Source: Verrucomicrobiota bacterium
Lineage (GTDB): Bacteria > Verrucomicrobiota > Verrucomicrobiia > Limisphaerales > JAHDYP01
Direction: 5' to 3'
Length of the DNA stretch: 56,393 nucleotides
NCBI GenBank assembly: GCA_023383055.1
Contig: JAHDYP010000027.1
Location: 1-56,393, forward strand
Part shown: positions 35,272 to 44,174 of the stretch, piece after piece
Layout of the letters: the number at the start of each line of letters is the position of its first letter
Position numbering within the stretch: the stretch's first letter is position 1
The notes under the pieces: generated by a model
Databases searched by the model: none
Told to the model about the DNA's origin: nothing
The model's input: only the letters and a program-made list of their open reading frames with translations
Position numbers and translations under genes: made by a program

Positions 35272-36186
35272 TTATCGGCTCGTCCAGCGGAGGGTGGCGA
35301 CGACCGGGAAATGGTCGCTCGGGTATTGGCCGTTGCGTTGGCAGGTCAGAATCTCGGTGTCAAGGCAGGTCACCGGTCCGCGCATGAGGATCCAATCGAT
35401 GCGATCGTCGCCTGCGGTGGGGCCGTGGAACCCGTGAAAGGTCTTGACGATATCGCCGCGCCGGGCGGCGGCGGCTGGCCAGGTGTCCGTGAGCGCGCTG
35501 GGATTAACCAGGACGTCGTAGGCGGGATTGTTTCCAGCCGTGGCGTTGAAGTCGCCGACGAGCACTACCGGCAAGTCCGTTTTGAGGGCATTGACCCGGT
35601 CGAGCACGAGTTGGGCGGACTTGAACCGCGCCTCCTGGATTTGGTGGTCGAAGTGGGTATTCCAGAAGTAGAAGGTGACGTCGGTGCGGAGGTCGCGGAA
35701 TTTGACCCAGGTGACCATGCGTCGATTGGAGTTTCCCCAGGTGGTCGAAGCCACGACATTCGGAGTGTCGGAGAGCCAGAAATGGTCGAACTCGAGCGGC
35801 TCGAACCGGTCGGGGCGATAGAAGATGGCCATGAACTCGCCGCGGCTGCCGCCGTCGCGGCCGGTGCCGATCCACTCGAACTCGGGCAGTTCCCGCGCGA
35901 GGTCTTTGAGTTGGTGGTACAGTCCTTCCTGGGTACCGATCAGGTCGGGGGCGCTTTCGCGGATGCAATCGCGCATGACCGGCAGACGATCGGGCCAGGC
36001 GTTTGCCCCGCTCATGCTGGCGTACCGCAGGTTGAAGGTCATCACCGAGAGCGTTGGCTGGTCCGCGGCGCGAGAGGTCACCGGGGCGAGCAAGCCCGCC
36101 AGGATCGACAGGGTGAAGGTGAGGCGGAGCGCGCCAGGCGCGCGGCGCCGTCCGGCGGAGAAGATGCCATTCATGGGGTTCATCAT
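35272..36186 (-). CDS. Secreted endonuclease/exonuclease/phosphatase family protein (intact)
   Basis: About 304 residues from the second of several clustered Met codons, with a signal peptide ending near PVTSRAA. All EEP motifs are present: VMTFNLRYAS, IGTQEG with the metal-binding Glu, FWNTHFDHQ, VLVGDFNATAGN with catalytic Asp and Asn, DDRIDWIL and YPSDHFPVV with the final His. It should be an active secreted phosphodiesterase or phosphatase, and substrates in this family range from DNA to lipids and inositol phosphates. It is the intact relative of the frame at 11778. The start is uncertain among Met codons at 36210, 36186, 36183 and 36174. Confidence 0.88.
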   Translation of the reverse strand: MMNPMNGIFSAGRRRAPGALRLTFTLSILAGLLAPVTSRAADQPTLSVMTFNLRYASMSGANAWPDRLPVMRDCIRESAPDLIGTQEGLYHQLKDLARELPEFEWIGTGRDGGSRGEFMAIFYRPDRFEPLEFDHFWLSDTPNVVASTTWGNSNRRMVTWVKFRDLRTDVTFYFWNTHFDHQIQEARFKSAQLVLDRVNALKTDLPVVLVGDFNATAGNNPAYDVLVNPSALTDTWPAAAARRGDIVKTFHGFHGPTAGDDRIDWILMRGPVTCLDTEILTCQRNGQYPSDHFPVVATLRWTSR

Positions 36187-36325
36187 AGTTTTCGTGGCAG
36201 GCTCGAGCAACGGGTTCTTCCGGCAATGTCACGGACCCGCGGGAGCGGGTCCCTACCGCGGAGGGACGCGCTCAGGTCTTCGCTGGGCTTCGGTTCCGGA
36301 TGCACCGGCCTGCCAACTATCCGGG

Positions 36326-37933
36326 CTAGCGCCAGCGGTATCGGGTGCGGGCGGCGCGGATGGCCAGGGCGCGCGCGGTGATTTCGGCCTGTTGGAGTGG
36401 GACATTACGGAGCTGCGGGCCGCTGGCGGTTTGGGTTTGGCCGGCGGTGTCCACGAACAGCGTGGCGACACCGAATCGGCGGTCGAACGGGGTTTGACTT
36501 ATGACGATGGTTTGGGCGTTACGGACGGGGACGACGTGGGTATTGCGGCTGAGCCAGCCCCGGCGGGTCCAGAAGAACCGGTCGGAGAGGGCATAGCCGA
36601 GGTGTTTGAAGTTGAGGAGGTTGATGAGATAAATCACGGGCAGGAGCAGCAGTGGCCAGAGCGCCCAGAAATGGCGTTGCACGCCCCAGTTGATCGCGGT
36701 CAGCAGGACCAGCACGACCGCGCCTTTGAGCGTTCCGCGACGGATGGCGCACCGTGAGACGTCGTTCCAGGGCGTCGCCGCCGAGTCGAGGTCGGGGAAG
36801 AGGACCGGGAGGAGCGTTTCGACCTGGTTGCGTGGGAGCACCGGCAGCAAGACATCGCGTCCCTCGCGGCCCTGTTCCTGGCCCGGGGCGCTGCCGGCGG
36901 TATCGACCCGGAGGGTAGCGAGCCGGAGGAGTCGTCGGAGCCAGGTTTCCTGGATTTGGAGCAACTGGATGCGGCGGCGCGGGAGGCTGCTGGAGCGGCG
37001 GGTGAGCAGGCCATAGCTGCGGTGCAGATCTTCGCCGCGGCGGGTGAGCGTGAAGCCGTGAAAGAGGACGAGCGAACCGACGACGGAGACCGCCAGGCCG
37101 ACGGCGATGAATCCGAAGGCGATGGCGCCGATCGCCAGCCAGTTGGCTTGATCGCCCTGGTTCACCCATTCCGCGAGGCGGCTGGCGAACGTTTCGACGA
37201 AACGTTGGTAGGTTGCCTGCGGCAGAAAATCGTCCAGGAACTGCCAGCCGGCGAGGACGATGACGAGCGCTGAAGCCGCCTGGTTCGACGTAAGCCCGGC
37301 AAGAACCAGATCGCGGGTCCCCAGCTTCCGAATCACCTCCGCCTCAGGGACCGCCGTGGCCGCGCCTCCGACGCCACGCCGGGTCAGCTCGGCTACTTGC
37401 TCGAAAACCGCCTGGCGCAACCGTTCGGCTTCGGGTCGTGACAGAACGGAAAGGGAGGCTTCGGCCCCCTGGCCACCGGCGGTTTCGACATGGAGATCGA
37501 CCACGCCAAAGAGCCGATGGACCAAGCCCTGTTCGAGGCGCAGGTCCTGGACGCGGGTAAGGGGGATGCGGCGTTCGCGGCGTTCAAGCAGTCCCTGGCG
37601 AGTCGTCAATTCGCCGCCCTCGACCCGGTAGGTGAAGGTGAAGTAACGAACGAACGCCTGGAGAAGGTTCAAGCCGAGGAAGAAGATCAGCATGACGCCG
37701 AGGCTGGCCTGGCTGCCGGTGGCGAGGACGATCACCGCGGGGATGAGCAGGTTGCGAATGGCGTTAAAGGCCACCACGACCAGCGTCAAGGGATGGAGAT
37801 GACCGGCCAGCACGGGCAACAAGGGTGGCCGCTGGGCGGGTTGGGCGGCCAGGATCGGTGGCAAGGGCCGGTCGGACAAGGAGTCCGGGGTTGAAGACGG
37901 TTCCTGCATGGCTTCAAACGGCATCATCGCCAC
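36326..37933 (-). CDS. YdbT-like membrane protein with bacterial PH domains
   Basis: A membrane protein of about 530 residues like Bacillus YdbT, with several bPH_2 domains separated by paired transmembrane helices. Typical segments are FTYRVEGGELTTRQGLLERR and RRIPLTRVQDLRLEQGLVHR (first PH unit), GFTLTRRGEDLHRSYGLLTR (second) and FFWTRRGWLSRNTHVVPVRN (third). Its function is unknown. In Bacillus the ydbST pair affects resistance to bacteriocins, which is family knowledge. The reading frame starts 20 bases inside the YdbS-like gene. ATG codons at 37933, 37927, 37924 and 37909 are possible starts. Confidence 0.85.
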   Translation of the reverse strand: MAMMPFEAMQEPSSTPDSLSDRPLPPILAAQPAQRPPLLPVLAGHLHPLTLVVVAFNAIRNLLIPAVIVLATGSQASLGVMLIFFLGLNLLQAFVRYFTFTYRVEGGELTTRQGLLERRERRIPLTRVQDLRLEQGLVHRLFGVVDLHVETAGGQGAEASLSVLSRPEAERLRQAVFEQVAELTRRGVGGAATAVPEAEVIRKLGTRDLVLAGLTSNQAASALVIVLAGWQFLDDFLPQATYQRFVETFASRLAEWVNQGDQANWLAIGAIAFGFIAVGLAVSVVGSLVLFHGFTLTRRGEDLHRSYGLLTRRSSSLPRRRIQLLQIQETWLRRLLRLATLRVDTAGSAPGQEQGREGRDVLLPVLPRNQVETLLPVLFPDLDSAATPWNDVSRCAIRRGTLKGAVVLVLLTAINWGVQRHFWALWPLLLLPVIYLINLLNFKHLGYALSDRFFWTRRGWLSRNTHVVPVRNAQTIVISQTPFDRRFGVATLFVDTAGQTQTASGPQLRNVPLQQAEITARALAIRAARTRYRWR

Positions 37934-38501
37934 CCGTGGTCACCAGGAGATCGCGCAATCGCTCCGCGTCGGCAGTCGCCAGGCCCGGGATGCCGAGGCT
38001 GGCTTCGCGAGTCCCGGCGGTATGCAGCGTGAGCGAGGCAAGGCCATGGGCGCGTTCGATCGGCCCGCGATGCAGGTCGACATGTTGGAGCCGAGAGAGC
38101 GGCAGGAAGCGGATTACGCGAAACCAAACGCCGCTGCGGATTTCGAGTACTTGTTCGCTGACGCGGTAACCCCAGGCGCGGTAGGCGCGGGGTGGATACC
38201 AGAAGGTCCAGAAGCCGCCCAGGAGCAGCAGCAGTGTCCATGGCACAAAGGCAAGGCTGGCGCGGTCGAAGACCATTGCGGCGCCGAATAGCAATCCCAC
38301 CAGGACAGGCAGGGCGGCAATACCGAAGCCGAGCAACCCGCTGATCCGCCAGAGTTGAATGACGCGTCGATCGAGCGAGACGAAGTCTGAGGTCCCTCGC
38401 TCCGGAGTAGGTGCCGGAGGGACCGCGTCGACCGCCGTCGCAGTAGTGGGTCCGGGTTGGTCAACTCTTTCAGCGCGGTCCGTATGAGTGTCATGCTCCA
38501 C
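37914..38501 (-). CDS. YdbS-like PH-domain membrane protein
   Basis: 195 residues with two hydrophobic segments (about 52-95) and one bPH_2 domain (YRAWGYRVSEQVLEIRSGVW, then FLPLSRLQHVDLHRGPIERA). This is the classical partner of YdbT and lies immediately upstream of it on the same strand, with overlapping or adjacent start and stop. The first 40 residues are low-complexity and may be a soluble N-terminal tail. It is divergent from the cysteine desulfurase gene. Confidence 0.83.
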   Translation of the reverse strand: MEHDTHTDRAERVDQPGPTTATAVDAVPPAPTPERGTSDFVSLDRRVIQLWRISGLLGFGIAALPVLVGLLFGAAMVFDRASLAFVPWTLLLLLGGFWTFWYPPRAYRAWGYRVSEQVLEIRSGVWFRVIRFLPLSRLQHVDLHRGPIERAHGLASLTLHTAGTREASLGIPGLATADAERLRDLLVTTGGDDAV

Positions 38502-38616
38502 AGGGGGCTGAACCTAGCGCATTCGTGCCGTGACAGGAAAGTCTGGAGTTCCTGAAGCCAGAGATTGTGAGGGATCCGGACTGTGAAAACTCCGTGTCTG
38601 ACTCTATGATCCGGGA

Positions 38617-39765
38617 GTGCGGACCGTTTATCTGGACTACAACGCGACCACGCCTCTGGATCCGGAGGTGCGCGAAGCCATGCTTCCCTTTCTGCGGGAA
38701 GACTTTGGCAATCCTTCGAGCATCCACCATGTGGGCCGGCGCGCCCGGGCGGCTCTGGACGATGCCCGCGATCGCATGGGTACCCTGTTGTCGTGCCGGG
38801 CGAGCGAAGTGGTTTTCACCAGCGGTGGTACCGAGAGCAACAACCTGGCGATTCTGGGTGTCGCGCGGAGGTTGAAAGACCGTGGGCGGCATTTGATCAC
38901 CTCGGCAACGGAACATCATGCCGTGCTGCACGGCCTCGAGTATCTGGAGCGCCATGAAGGGTTCGAATTGACCCGACTGGCTCCTGATCGTGAGGGCCTG
39001 ATCGATCCGGACTCGGTCCGCCGCGCCATCCGGCCGGATACGATCCTCGTCTCCCTCATGTCGGCGAATAATGAAACCGGCACCATCCAGCCCGTGCCTG
39101 AGGTCGGTCTGATCTGTCGGGAGCGCGGGGTCTGTTTTCACACGGATGCCGCGCAGTGGTTTGGGAAAGAGCCGGTGTTGGGGGTGGACCAATTTCAAGC
39201 GGACCTGGTGTCGCTATGCGCGCACAAGTTCCATGGGCCAAAGGGGGCCGGGGCGCTGTATATCCGATCTCCTTTGCAGCCTCATTCGTTGTTGCACGGC
39301 GGAGGACACGAACAGGAACGAAGAGCGGGGACCGAAAACCTTGCGGGGATCATCGGGTTAGTTACGGCGGCGGAGCGCTTTGTTCGGAAGCCGGTGTTTC
39401 CGAGCGATCGTTTGCTTGACCTGAGGGGGCGTCTCCGGAGCGATCTGCTGTCGGTGGATGGTGTTGAATTGCAAGGATCTAGTGTCCGTTGTCTGGCGAA
39501 CACCGTTGCCGTGACAGTGGAGGGCTGCGACAGCATCGGGTTGCTGGCGGCGCTTGATTTGGAGGGGATCTGCGCGTCGAGCGGGGCGGCTTGTTCGAGC
39601 GGGGCCTTGACTCCCTCGCATGTGGTCCTCGCGATGGGCCTGCCTGAGTCATTAGCGAACAGTTTTCTGCGGTTTTCGATGGGGCGCGAGACGTCGCTGG
39701 CGGAGATTGAGGTTGTGGCGGGGTTGTTTCCGTCGCTGGTGGCCAGGTTACGCGAACGGCACTAA
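38617..39765 (+). CDS. Cysteine desulfurase (NifS/IscS family)
   Basis: A 382-residue PLP enzyme that removes sulfur from cysteine to give alanine and an enzyme persulfide for Fe-S clusters and thio-cofactors. The opening VYLDYNATTPLDPEV is the family signature. H100-H101 (TEHHAV) stack on PLP, D177 contacts its ring nitrogen, K204 (CAHKFHGPKG) holds the Schiff base, and C326 lies in the sulfur-accepting loop (SSGAACSSG). Translation starts with GTG. NifS-like and IscS-like groups cannot be separated here, and no iscU or nifU gene is adjacent, so I give no symbol. It lies 240 bases upstream of dnaN and is possibly a separate unit. Confidence 0.93.
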   Translation: MRTVYLDYNATTPLDPEVREAMLPFLREDFGNPSSIHHVGRRARAALDDARDRMGTLLSCRASEVVFTSGGTESNNLAILGVARRLKDRGRHLITSATEHHAVLHGLEYLERHEGFELTRLAPDREGLIDPDSVRRAIRPDTILVSLMSANNETGTIQPVPEVGLICRERGVCFHTDAAQWFGKEPVLGVDQFQADLVSLCAHKFHGPKGAGALYIRSPLQPHSLLHGGGHEQERRAGTENLAGIIGLVTAAERFVRKPVFPSDRLLDLRGRLRSDLLSVDGVELQGSSVRCLANTVAVTVEGCDSIGLLAALDLEGICASSGAACSSGALTPSHVVLAMGLPESLANSFLRFSMGRETSLAEIEVVAGLFPSLVARLRERH

Positions 39766-39880
39766 GAGCGGTTGCGGCGCGAAGCATGAGGACGAGATCG
39801 GTGGGAACAAGGTGCGAATAAGTGCCGAACAACGCCGTTACGGTCAGGTTACACCCGTGAGTTCCGGGCTATGAAGCGGG

Positions 39881-39889
39881 TTATTGACA
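39881..39889 (+). promoter_or_regulatory. Near-consensus DnaA box (one mismatch)
   Basis: TTATTGACA differs from the TTWTNCACA consensus at one position. It lies 55 bases upstream of a perfect match in the same orientation, in the region before dnaN. Confidence 0.35.
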
Positions 39890-39921
39890 GGCTGGAATCG
39901 CTGTAAGTTGTTCTGGTCTCC

Positions 39922-39950
39922 TTGACAGCGCGGCACAGGTCCATTATTCA
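39922..39950 (+). promoter_or_regulatory. Likely sigma-70 promoter of dnaN
   Basis: A perfect -35 hexamer TTGACA (39922-39927) is followed after 17 bases by TATTCA (39945-39950), a four-of-six match to TATAAT. Transcription would begin near 39957, leaving a leader of about 50 bases before the dnaN start. It is in the most AT-rich stretch of the area, as expected for a promoter. Confidence 0.6.
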
Positions 39951-39952
39951 CA
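39944..39952 (+). promoter_or_regulatory. DnaA box overlapping the dnaN -10 element
   Basis: TTATTCACA matches the DnaA box consensus TTWTNCACA exactly and overlaps the proposed -10 hexamer. DnaA bound here would compete with RNA polymerase, so it could repress dnaN or mark a part of a replication control region. One perfect box is not enough to call an origin. Confidence 0.5.
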
Positions 39953-40005
39953 GCGCTTAATAAGACGCTTTTCCTTTATCTTAGAAAGAGCATATTAAGA
40001 GTCAG

Positions 40006-41115
40006 ATGAAATTCACGATTGCCAAAGAGCAACTCCTTAACGGTCTGCAGGCAGTGCAGAACGTGGTAGGGTCGCGCACCACGCTCCCGATTCTGTCGAA
40101 CGTGTTGCTGCGGGGCGAGGGAGACCGTTTGGTGCTCACAGCCACGGACCTGGACGTGACGGTGAGCAGCTCCGTGCAGGCGAGCATTGAGCGGCCCGGG
40201 GCGACCACCGTTCCCGTGAAGAAGCTCTTCGGCATCGCGCGTGAATTAGGCGCGCTCGAGTTGGATGTGGAGGTGGATGACAAGCATGGCTGTCGCATCA
40301 AGGCCGGCGGGTCTTATTACCGCATCAACGGGCTGGCCGCGGAAGAGTTCCCGCCGCTGCCGCAGTTTGCCGACAATCGCAAGCTGGTTCTGCCGCAGGA
40401 GAAGCTGAAAGGGATGCTCAAGCGCACGTCGTTTGCCGTCTCAACCGATGAGACCCGGTATGTGCTCAACGGGATCTTTGTCAGTCTGAAGGAGCATCGG
40501 GTTACGATGGTGGCCACGGACGGAAGACGGCTGGCGCTCACGGACGAAGAGGTGGAGGCCAGTCCCGAAGGCCAGTTGGAATTCATCATCCCCACCAAGG
40601 CCATCAACGAACTGAACCGTTTGCTCCAGAGCAAAGGGGATGTGGAGATCAAGGTCACCGAGAACCAGGCGGCATTTCACTTGAGCGGCGAGCAGGGCGG
40701 CTCGACCCTGATCATCACCAAGCTGGTCGAGGGCAATTACCCGAATTACAAGCAGGTCATCCCGGCGGAAACCAGCGAGCGGATAGCCCTGGCGCGCGAG
40801 GAATTCCTGCAGGCGTTGCGGCGCGCGGAGATCATGACCAGCGAGAAATCGAACTCCGTGAAGCTGGCCTTCAGCCGCAACAGTCTGGCGATCACGGCCA
40901 ACACGCCCGAAGTGGGGGAGGCGTGCGAGAACCTGGCGATCAACTACAAGGGTGACGACCGTGCGATCGCGTTCAATCCGGCATTTCTGATCGACCCGCT
41001 CAAGGCGCTGGACGACGATGAGATTTTCTTCGAGATCGCGGATGAGTTGAGCCCGGGGGTGATCAAGATCAACGGCCCCTTCCTCTATGTGATCATGCCG
41101 ATGCGCATGAGCTAG
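40006..41115 (+). CDS. dnaN: DNA polymerase III subunit beta (sliding clamp)
   Basis: A 369-residue beta clamp, the expected length. It begins MKFTIAKEQLLNGLQAVQNV and shows the family blocks LPILSNVLLRGEGDRLVLTA, RYVLNGIFVSL, VATDGRRLALTD and the terminal FLYVIMPMRMS that helps form the partner-binding pocket. It encircles DNA as a ring dimer and tethers polymerase III. AAGAG four bases before the ATG is the ribosome-binding site. The usual neighbours dnaA and recF are not here. The flanking genes are a cysteine desulfurase gene and lspA. Confidence 0.97.
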   Translation: MKFTIAKEQLLNGLQAVQNVVGSRTTLPILSNVLLRGEGDRLVLTATDLDVTVSSSVQASIERPGATTVPVKKLFGIARELGALELDVEVDDKHGCRIKAGGSYYRINGLAAEEFPPLPQFADNRKLVLPQEKLKGMLKRTSFAVSTDETRYVLNGIFVSLKEHRVTMVATDGRRLALTDEEVEASPEGQLEFIIPTKAINELNRLLQSKGDVEIKVTENQAAFHLSGEQGGSTLIITKLVEGNYPNYKQVIPAETSERIALAREEFLQALRRAEIMTSEKSNSVKLAFSRNSLAITANTPEVGEACENLAINYKGDDRAIAFNPAFLIDPLKALDDDEIFFEIADELSPGVIKINGPFLYVIMPMRMS

Positions 41116-41181
41116 CCCGGATAGTTCATGCTCGAACTTGTCGCCGCCGCCGCCTGGTAAAAGGCATGAACAATTCGGGCT

Positions 41182-41757
41182 ATGGGTTTTAGCATTTCGC
41201 AGTTGGGGCCGACCAGGCGTCTGGCGATCGTCGCCGCGGTGGTGTTGGCCCTGGATCAAGCGACCAAGCTGCTGGTGTTGCGGTATCTCGGCTACGCGCA
41301 GGAGAAGGTGATTCTCGAGGGGTTCTTCAACCTGGTGCACTGGGGCAACCCGGGCGCCGCGTGGAGTCTGTTCAACCGCTATGCCAGTAGCAATATGTAC
41401 CTCGCCATGTTCGCGGTGGTCGCATTGCTCGTGCTGTTCGCCACGCGCCATCACTTTGACGTTCATACCCGGACCGGGCAGATGGCCCTGGGCCTGATCT
41501 TTGGCGGGATCGCCGGCAATCTCCTCGATCGGTTTCTCCGCGGGCACGTGATTGATTTCCTTTACTTCTACGTCAGCCGGCGTGGCGGTGGCGAAATCGG
41601 ATTTCCGGCGTTCAACGTCGCCGACAGCGCCATTTGCATCGGCGTGGGACTACTTTTCCTGCTGTCATGGCAAAAGGAGCCGGAACCGGAGGCCGCCGAG
41701 CGCGAGGGTCAGCGATCCGGGCGATCGCAGCCGGCGGCGGAGCCCCGCGGCGAGTAA
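41182..41757 (+). CDS. lspA: Lipoprotein signal peptidase (signal peptidase II)
   Basis: A 191-residue inner-membrane aspartic protease that cuts the signal peptide of prolipoproteins after lipid attachment. Four hydrophobic segments are visible (about 13-31, 72-88, 101-117 and 145-161). The catalytic Asp residues are D116 in GGIAGNLLDR and D148 in FNVADSAIC. LDQATKLLVLRYL near the N-terminus and the N-P-G-A-A-W-S motif of the periplasmic loop are also typical. A charged tail of 25 residues follows. Its targets in this window include the lipobox proteins at 21141 and 22898. miaA follows 61 bases later. Confidence 0.95.
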   Translation: MGFSISQLGPTRRLAIVAAVVLALDQATKLLVLRYLGYAQEKVILEGFFNLVHWGNPGAAWSLFNRYASSNMYLAMFAVVALLVLFATRHHFDVHTRTGQMALGLIFGGIAGNLLDRFLRGHVIDFLYFYVSRRGGGEIGFPAFNVADSAICIGVGLLFLLSWQKEPEPEAAEREGQRSGRSQPAAEPRGE

Positions 41758-41818
41758 GTGGAGGGGAAACCCGGATGCATCCGGATTCAGGAGTTCGCGG
41801 AATGGAATTGGGCGAGGT

Positions 41819-42796
41819 ATGAAAGACCCGCTGGATCGGTCCCCGCGACCTGGTCAGATCATTGCCCTGGTTGGGCCGAGCGGCTGTGGCAAGTCAGGGG
41901 TGGCGCTCGAACTGGCGCTGTTGGTAAACGGGGAAATCGTCACGGTGGATTCCATGCAGGTGTATCGCGGCATGGACATTGGCACCGCCAAACCGGGCCG
42001 CGCCGAGCAGGCCCGCATCCGGCATCACCTGATCGACCTGCTGGAACTCGACCGGGCGTTCGATGCCGCGGCTTTCTCCGAGGCAGCGGTGCCGTTGATC
42101 GACGCGCTGAGGGCGGGCGGGAAGACGCCGATATTATGTGGAGGAACCGGCTTCTATTTCGCCGCGTTGCTGGGTGGCCTGGCCCCCGCACCAGCCGGTG
42201 ATCCCGGGCTGCGCAGGGAGTTGGAGAAGGCGCCGCTGAACCTGCTGTTGGAAGAACTACAGCGCCTCGATCCGGGCGCCTATGCGACCATCGACCGGCG
42301 CAATCGGCGTCGCGTGGTGCGCGCCGTCGAGGTGGTGCGGCTCACCGGAAAGCCGTTCTCGCAACAGCGTCCAGGAGTTTCGCCGGCCGTTTTGGGGTCC
42401 GCGTGGCGGGACGCGTCGTGCTGGCAGGTGTTTGGTCTGCTGCGCGAGGCCGAGGATTTGAAAACGCGCATTGAAAATCGAGTGGAAGAGATGTTCGAGC
42501 AGGGCCTGGTGGCGGAGACGCGGAGGCTGCTGGCGGCGGGTCTGGCGCGGAATCGCACGGCCATGCAGGCCATCGGGTATCGGCAGGTGGTCGAGTACTT
42601 GCGCGGGGATCGATCTTTGGCGGAGACGAAAGAACGGATCAAGAGCAAGACCCGGCAGCTGGCGAGAAAGCAGATGACCTGGTTTCGACGGCAAATGCGG
42701 GTGACCTGGCTGGACGTGGGCGCGGATGAGAGCGACCGCCAGATCGCCGCGCGGATCGAGCGGCTTTTCTTTCGGACGGCCCATGGTATCTTCTGA
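41819..42796 (+). CDS. miaA: tRNA dimethylallyltransferase
   Basis: A 325-residue enzyme that adds a dimethylallyl group to A37 of tRNAs reading codons that begin with U. The P-loop is GPSGCGKS (19-26), followed by VTVDSMQVYRGMDIGTAK, the substrate-binding block, HHLIDL, and LCGGTGFYFAAL. The C-terminal half ends with NRTAMQAIGYRQVVEYLRG and ARKQMTWFRR, both diagnostic. I start at the ATG at 41819, where homology begins. It has a weak ribosome-binding site (GCGAGGT, close to the ATG). The gene lies between lspA and hflX. miaA and hflX are neighbours in many bacteria. Confidence 0.95.
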   Translation: MKDPLDRSPRPGQIIALVGPSGCGKSGVALELALLVNGEIVTVDSMQVYRGMDIGTAKPGRAEQARIRHHLIDLLELDRAFDAAAFSEAAVPLIDALRAGGKTPILCGGTGFYFAALLGGLAPAPAGDPGLRRELEKAPLNLLLEELQRLDPGAYATIDRRNRRRVVRAVEVVRLTGKPFSQQRPGVSPAVLGSAWRDASCWQVFGLLREAEDLKTRIENRVEEMFEQGLVAETRRLLAAGLARNRTAMQAIGYRQVVEYLRGDRSLAETKERIKSKTRQLARKQMTWFRRQMRVTWLDVGADESDRQIAARIERLFFRTAHGIF

Positions 42797-42846
42797 CGGT
42801 CCCCGGCCTGTCAGGCGCACGACGAGAACGACCGGGAGCAAAACGA

Positions 42847-44148
42847 TTGAAGGCACTGATCTCGACACATAACCGGAATCCGGAGCGCATCTTCCTGGTG
42901 GGAGCGGAGCTGCGGTCGCGCACGAACCTGGAAGTGCGCGATTCCATGGAGGAACTGGCCCAACTGGCGGAGACCGCGGGCGGGGAGGTGATAGGGGACG
43001 GCGTGCAAAAGCTCGCGGTGCCCGTGGCGGGCACCTACATCGGCAGCGGCAAAGCCGATGAGTTCGCCGAGTATTGCCGGCAGCAGGAGGTCGACACGGT
43101 CATTTTCGACGACGACCTTTCGCCTGCGCAAAGCCGCAATCTCGAGACGCTCTTCGAGTGCAAGGTGCTGGATCGAACGTCGTTGATCCTCGACATCTTT
43201 GCCCAACGGGCAAGAACCCGCGAGGGCAAGCTGCAGGTGGAACTGGCGCAACTGCAGCATCTGCTGCCGCGGCTCACGCGGTTTTGGAGCCATCTGTCGC
43301 GCCAAAAAGGCGGCATCGGCATGCGCGGCGACGGCGAGACCCAGCTGGAAACCGACCGCCGCCGGGTCCAGGACCGGATCACCCGGATCCTCGAGGAACT
43401 CGAAGTCGTGCAGCGGCAGCGCGGCACCCAGCGCAAGGGGCGGCGCCGGCATCTCTGGCCGGTTGCCTCGATCGTCGGTTACACCAACGCCGGCAAATCG
43501 ACCCTGCTGAACGCCGTCACCGGCGCGGGGGTGCTGGCCGAAGATCGACTGTTTGCGACGCTTGATCCCACGACGCGCAGGCTCCGGCTGCCGAGCAACC
43601 AGAATGTGTTGTTGTCGGACACGGTCGGGTTCATCCGGAAACTGCCGCATCAACTGGTCGAGGCGTTCAAGGCCACGCTCGAAGAGGTCGTCACCGCCGA
43701 CCTCTTGATCCACGTGGTGGATCTGAGCCATCCCCAGATGGATGAGCAGATGAAGGCGGTTCAATTGGTCCTGGCGGAGATCGGCGCGGCCGAGAAACCC
43801 ACCCTGACGGTGTTCAACAAGCTCGACCGCGTAACCCAGAACGGACTGGTCCAGCGCCGGCTGTCCGCCCAGCCCCACAGCGTCGCCGTCTCCGCCCTGC
43901 GGCACGAAGGGCTCACCACCTTTTTCGAGGCGTTGGGCGCGTTGCTGCGGCCGGTGCGCGACTTTGTGGAGTTGCTCGTGCCCCATCGCGAGGCGGCGGC
44001 GATCGCCCGGCTGCATGCCGTGGCCCAGATCGTGGAGCGCAATTACAACGGCGAAAAGGCTCGGTTCAAAGCCCGCATCCCACCTCATCTGCGGGCGGAA
44101 TTCGCCCCGTTCATCATCGAAGACCCGCAGCCGGCCTGCTCCGCTTGA
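42847..44148 (+). CDS. hflX: GTPase HflX (ribosome-associated)
   Basis: A 433-residue GTPase that splits stalled or stressed 70S ribosomes. The HflX N-terminal domain (AGTYIGSGKADEFAEY, TVIFDDDLSPAQSRNL) leads into GGIGMRGDGETQLETDRR, the family signature linker. The GTPase domain has P-loop GYTNAGKST near residue 211, switch DTVGFIRKLPHQLVEAF and NKLD. The start is TTG at 42847 with GGGAG about nine bases upstream. It lies 50 bases after miaA in the same direction, so the two are probably co-transcribed. The C-terminal domain is present. Confidence 0.95.
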   Translation: MKALISTHNRNPERIFLVGAELRSRTNLEVRDSMEELAQLAETAGGEVIGDGVQKLAVPVAGTYIGSGKADEFAEYCRQQEVDTVIFDDDLSPAQSRNLETLFECKVLDRTSLILDIFAQRARTREGKLQVELAQLQHLLPRLTRFWSHLSRQKGGIGMRGDGETQLETDRRRVQDRITRILEELEVVQRQRGTQRKGRRRHLWPVASIVGYTNAGKSTLLNAVTGAGVLAEDRLFATLDPTTRRLRLPSNQNVLLSDTVGFIRKLPHQLVEAFKATLEEVVTADLLIHVVDLSHPQMDEQMKAVQLVLAEIGAAEKPTLTVFNKLDRVTQNGLVQRRLSAQPHSVAVSALRHEGLTTFFEALGALLRPVRDFVELLVPHREAAAIARLHAVAQIVERNYNGEKARFKARIPPHLRAEFAPFIIEDPQPACSA

Positions 44149-44174
44149 CGCCATGAAACCAACCCCGAGGCCTC

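Noticed and set aside
39766..40005. Chromosomal origin upstream of dnaN
   Set aside because: There is only one exact and one near DnaA box, and neither dnaA nor a repeat array. I report the boxes but do not call an origin.
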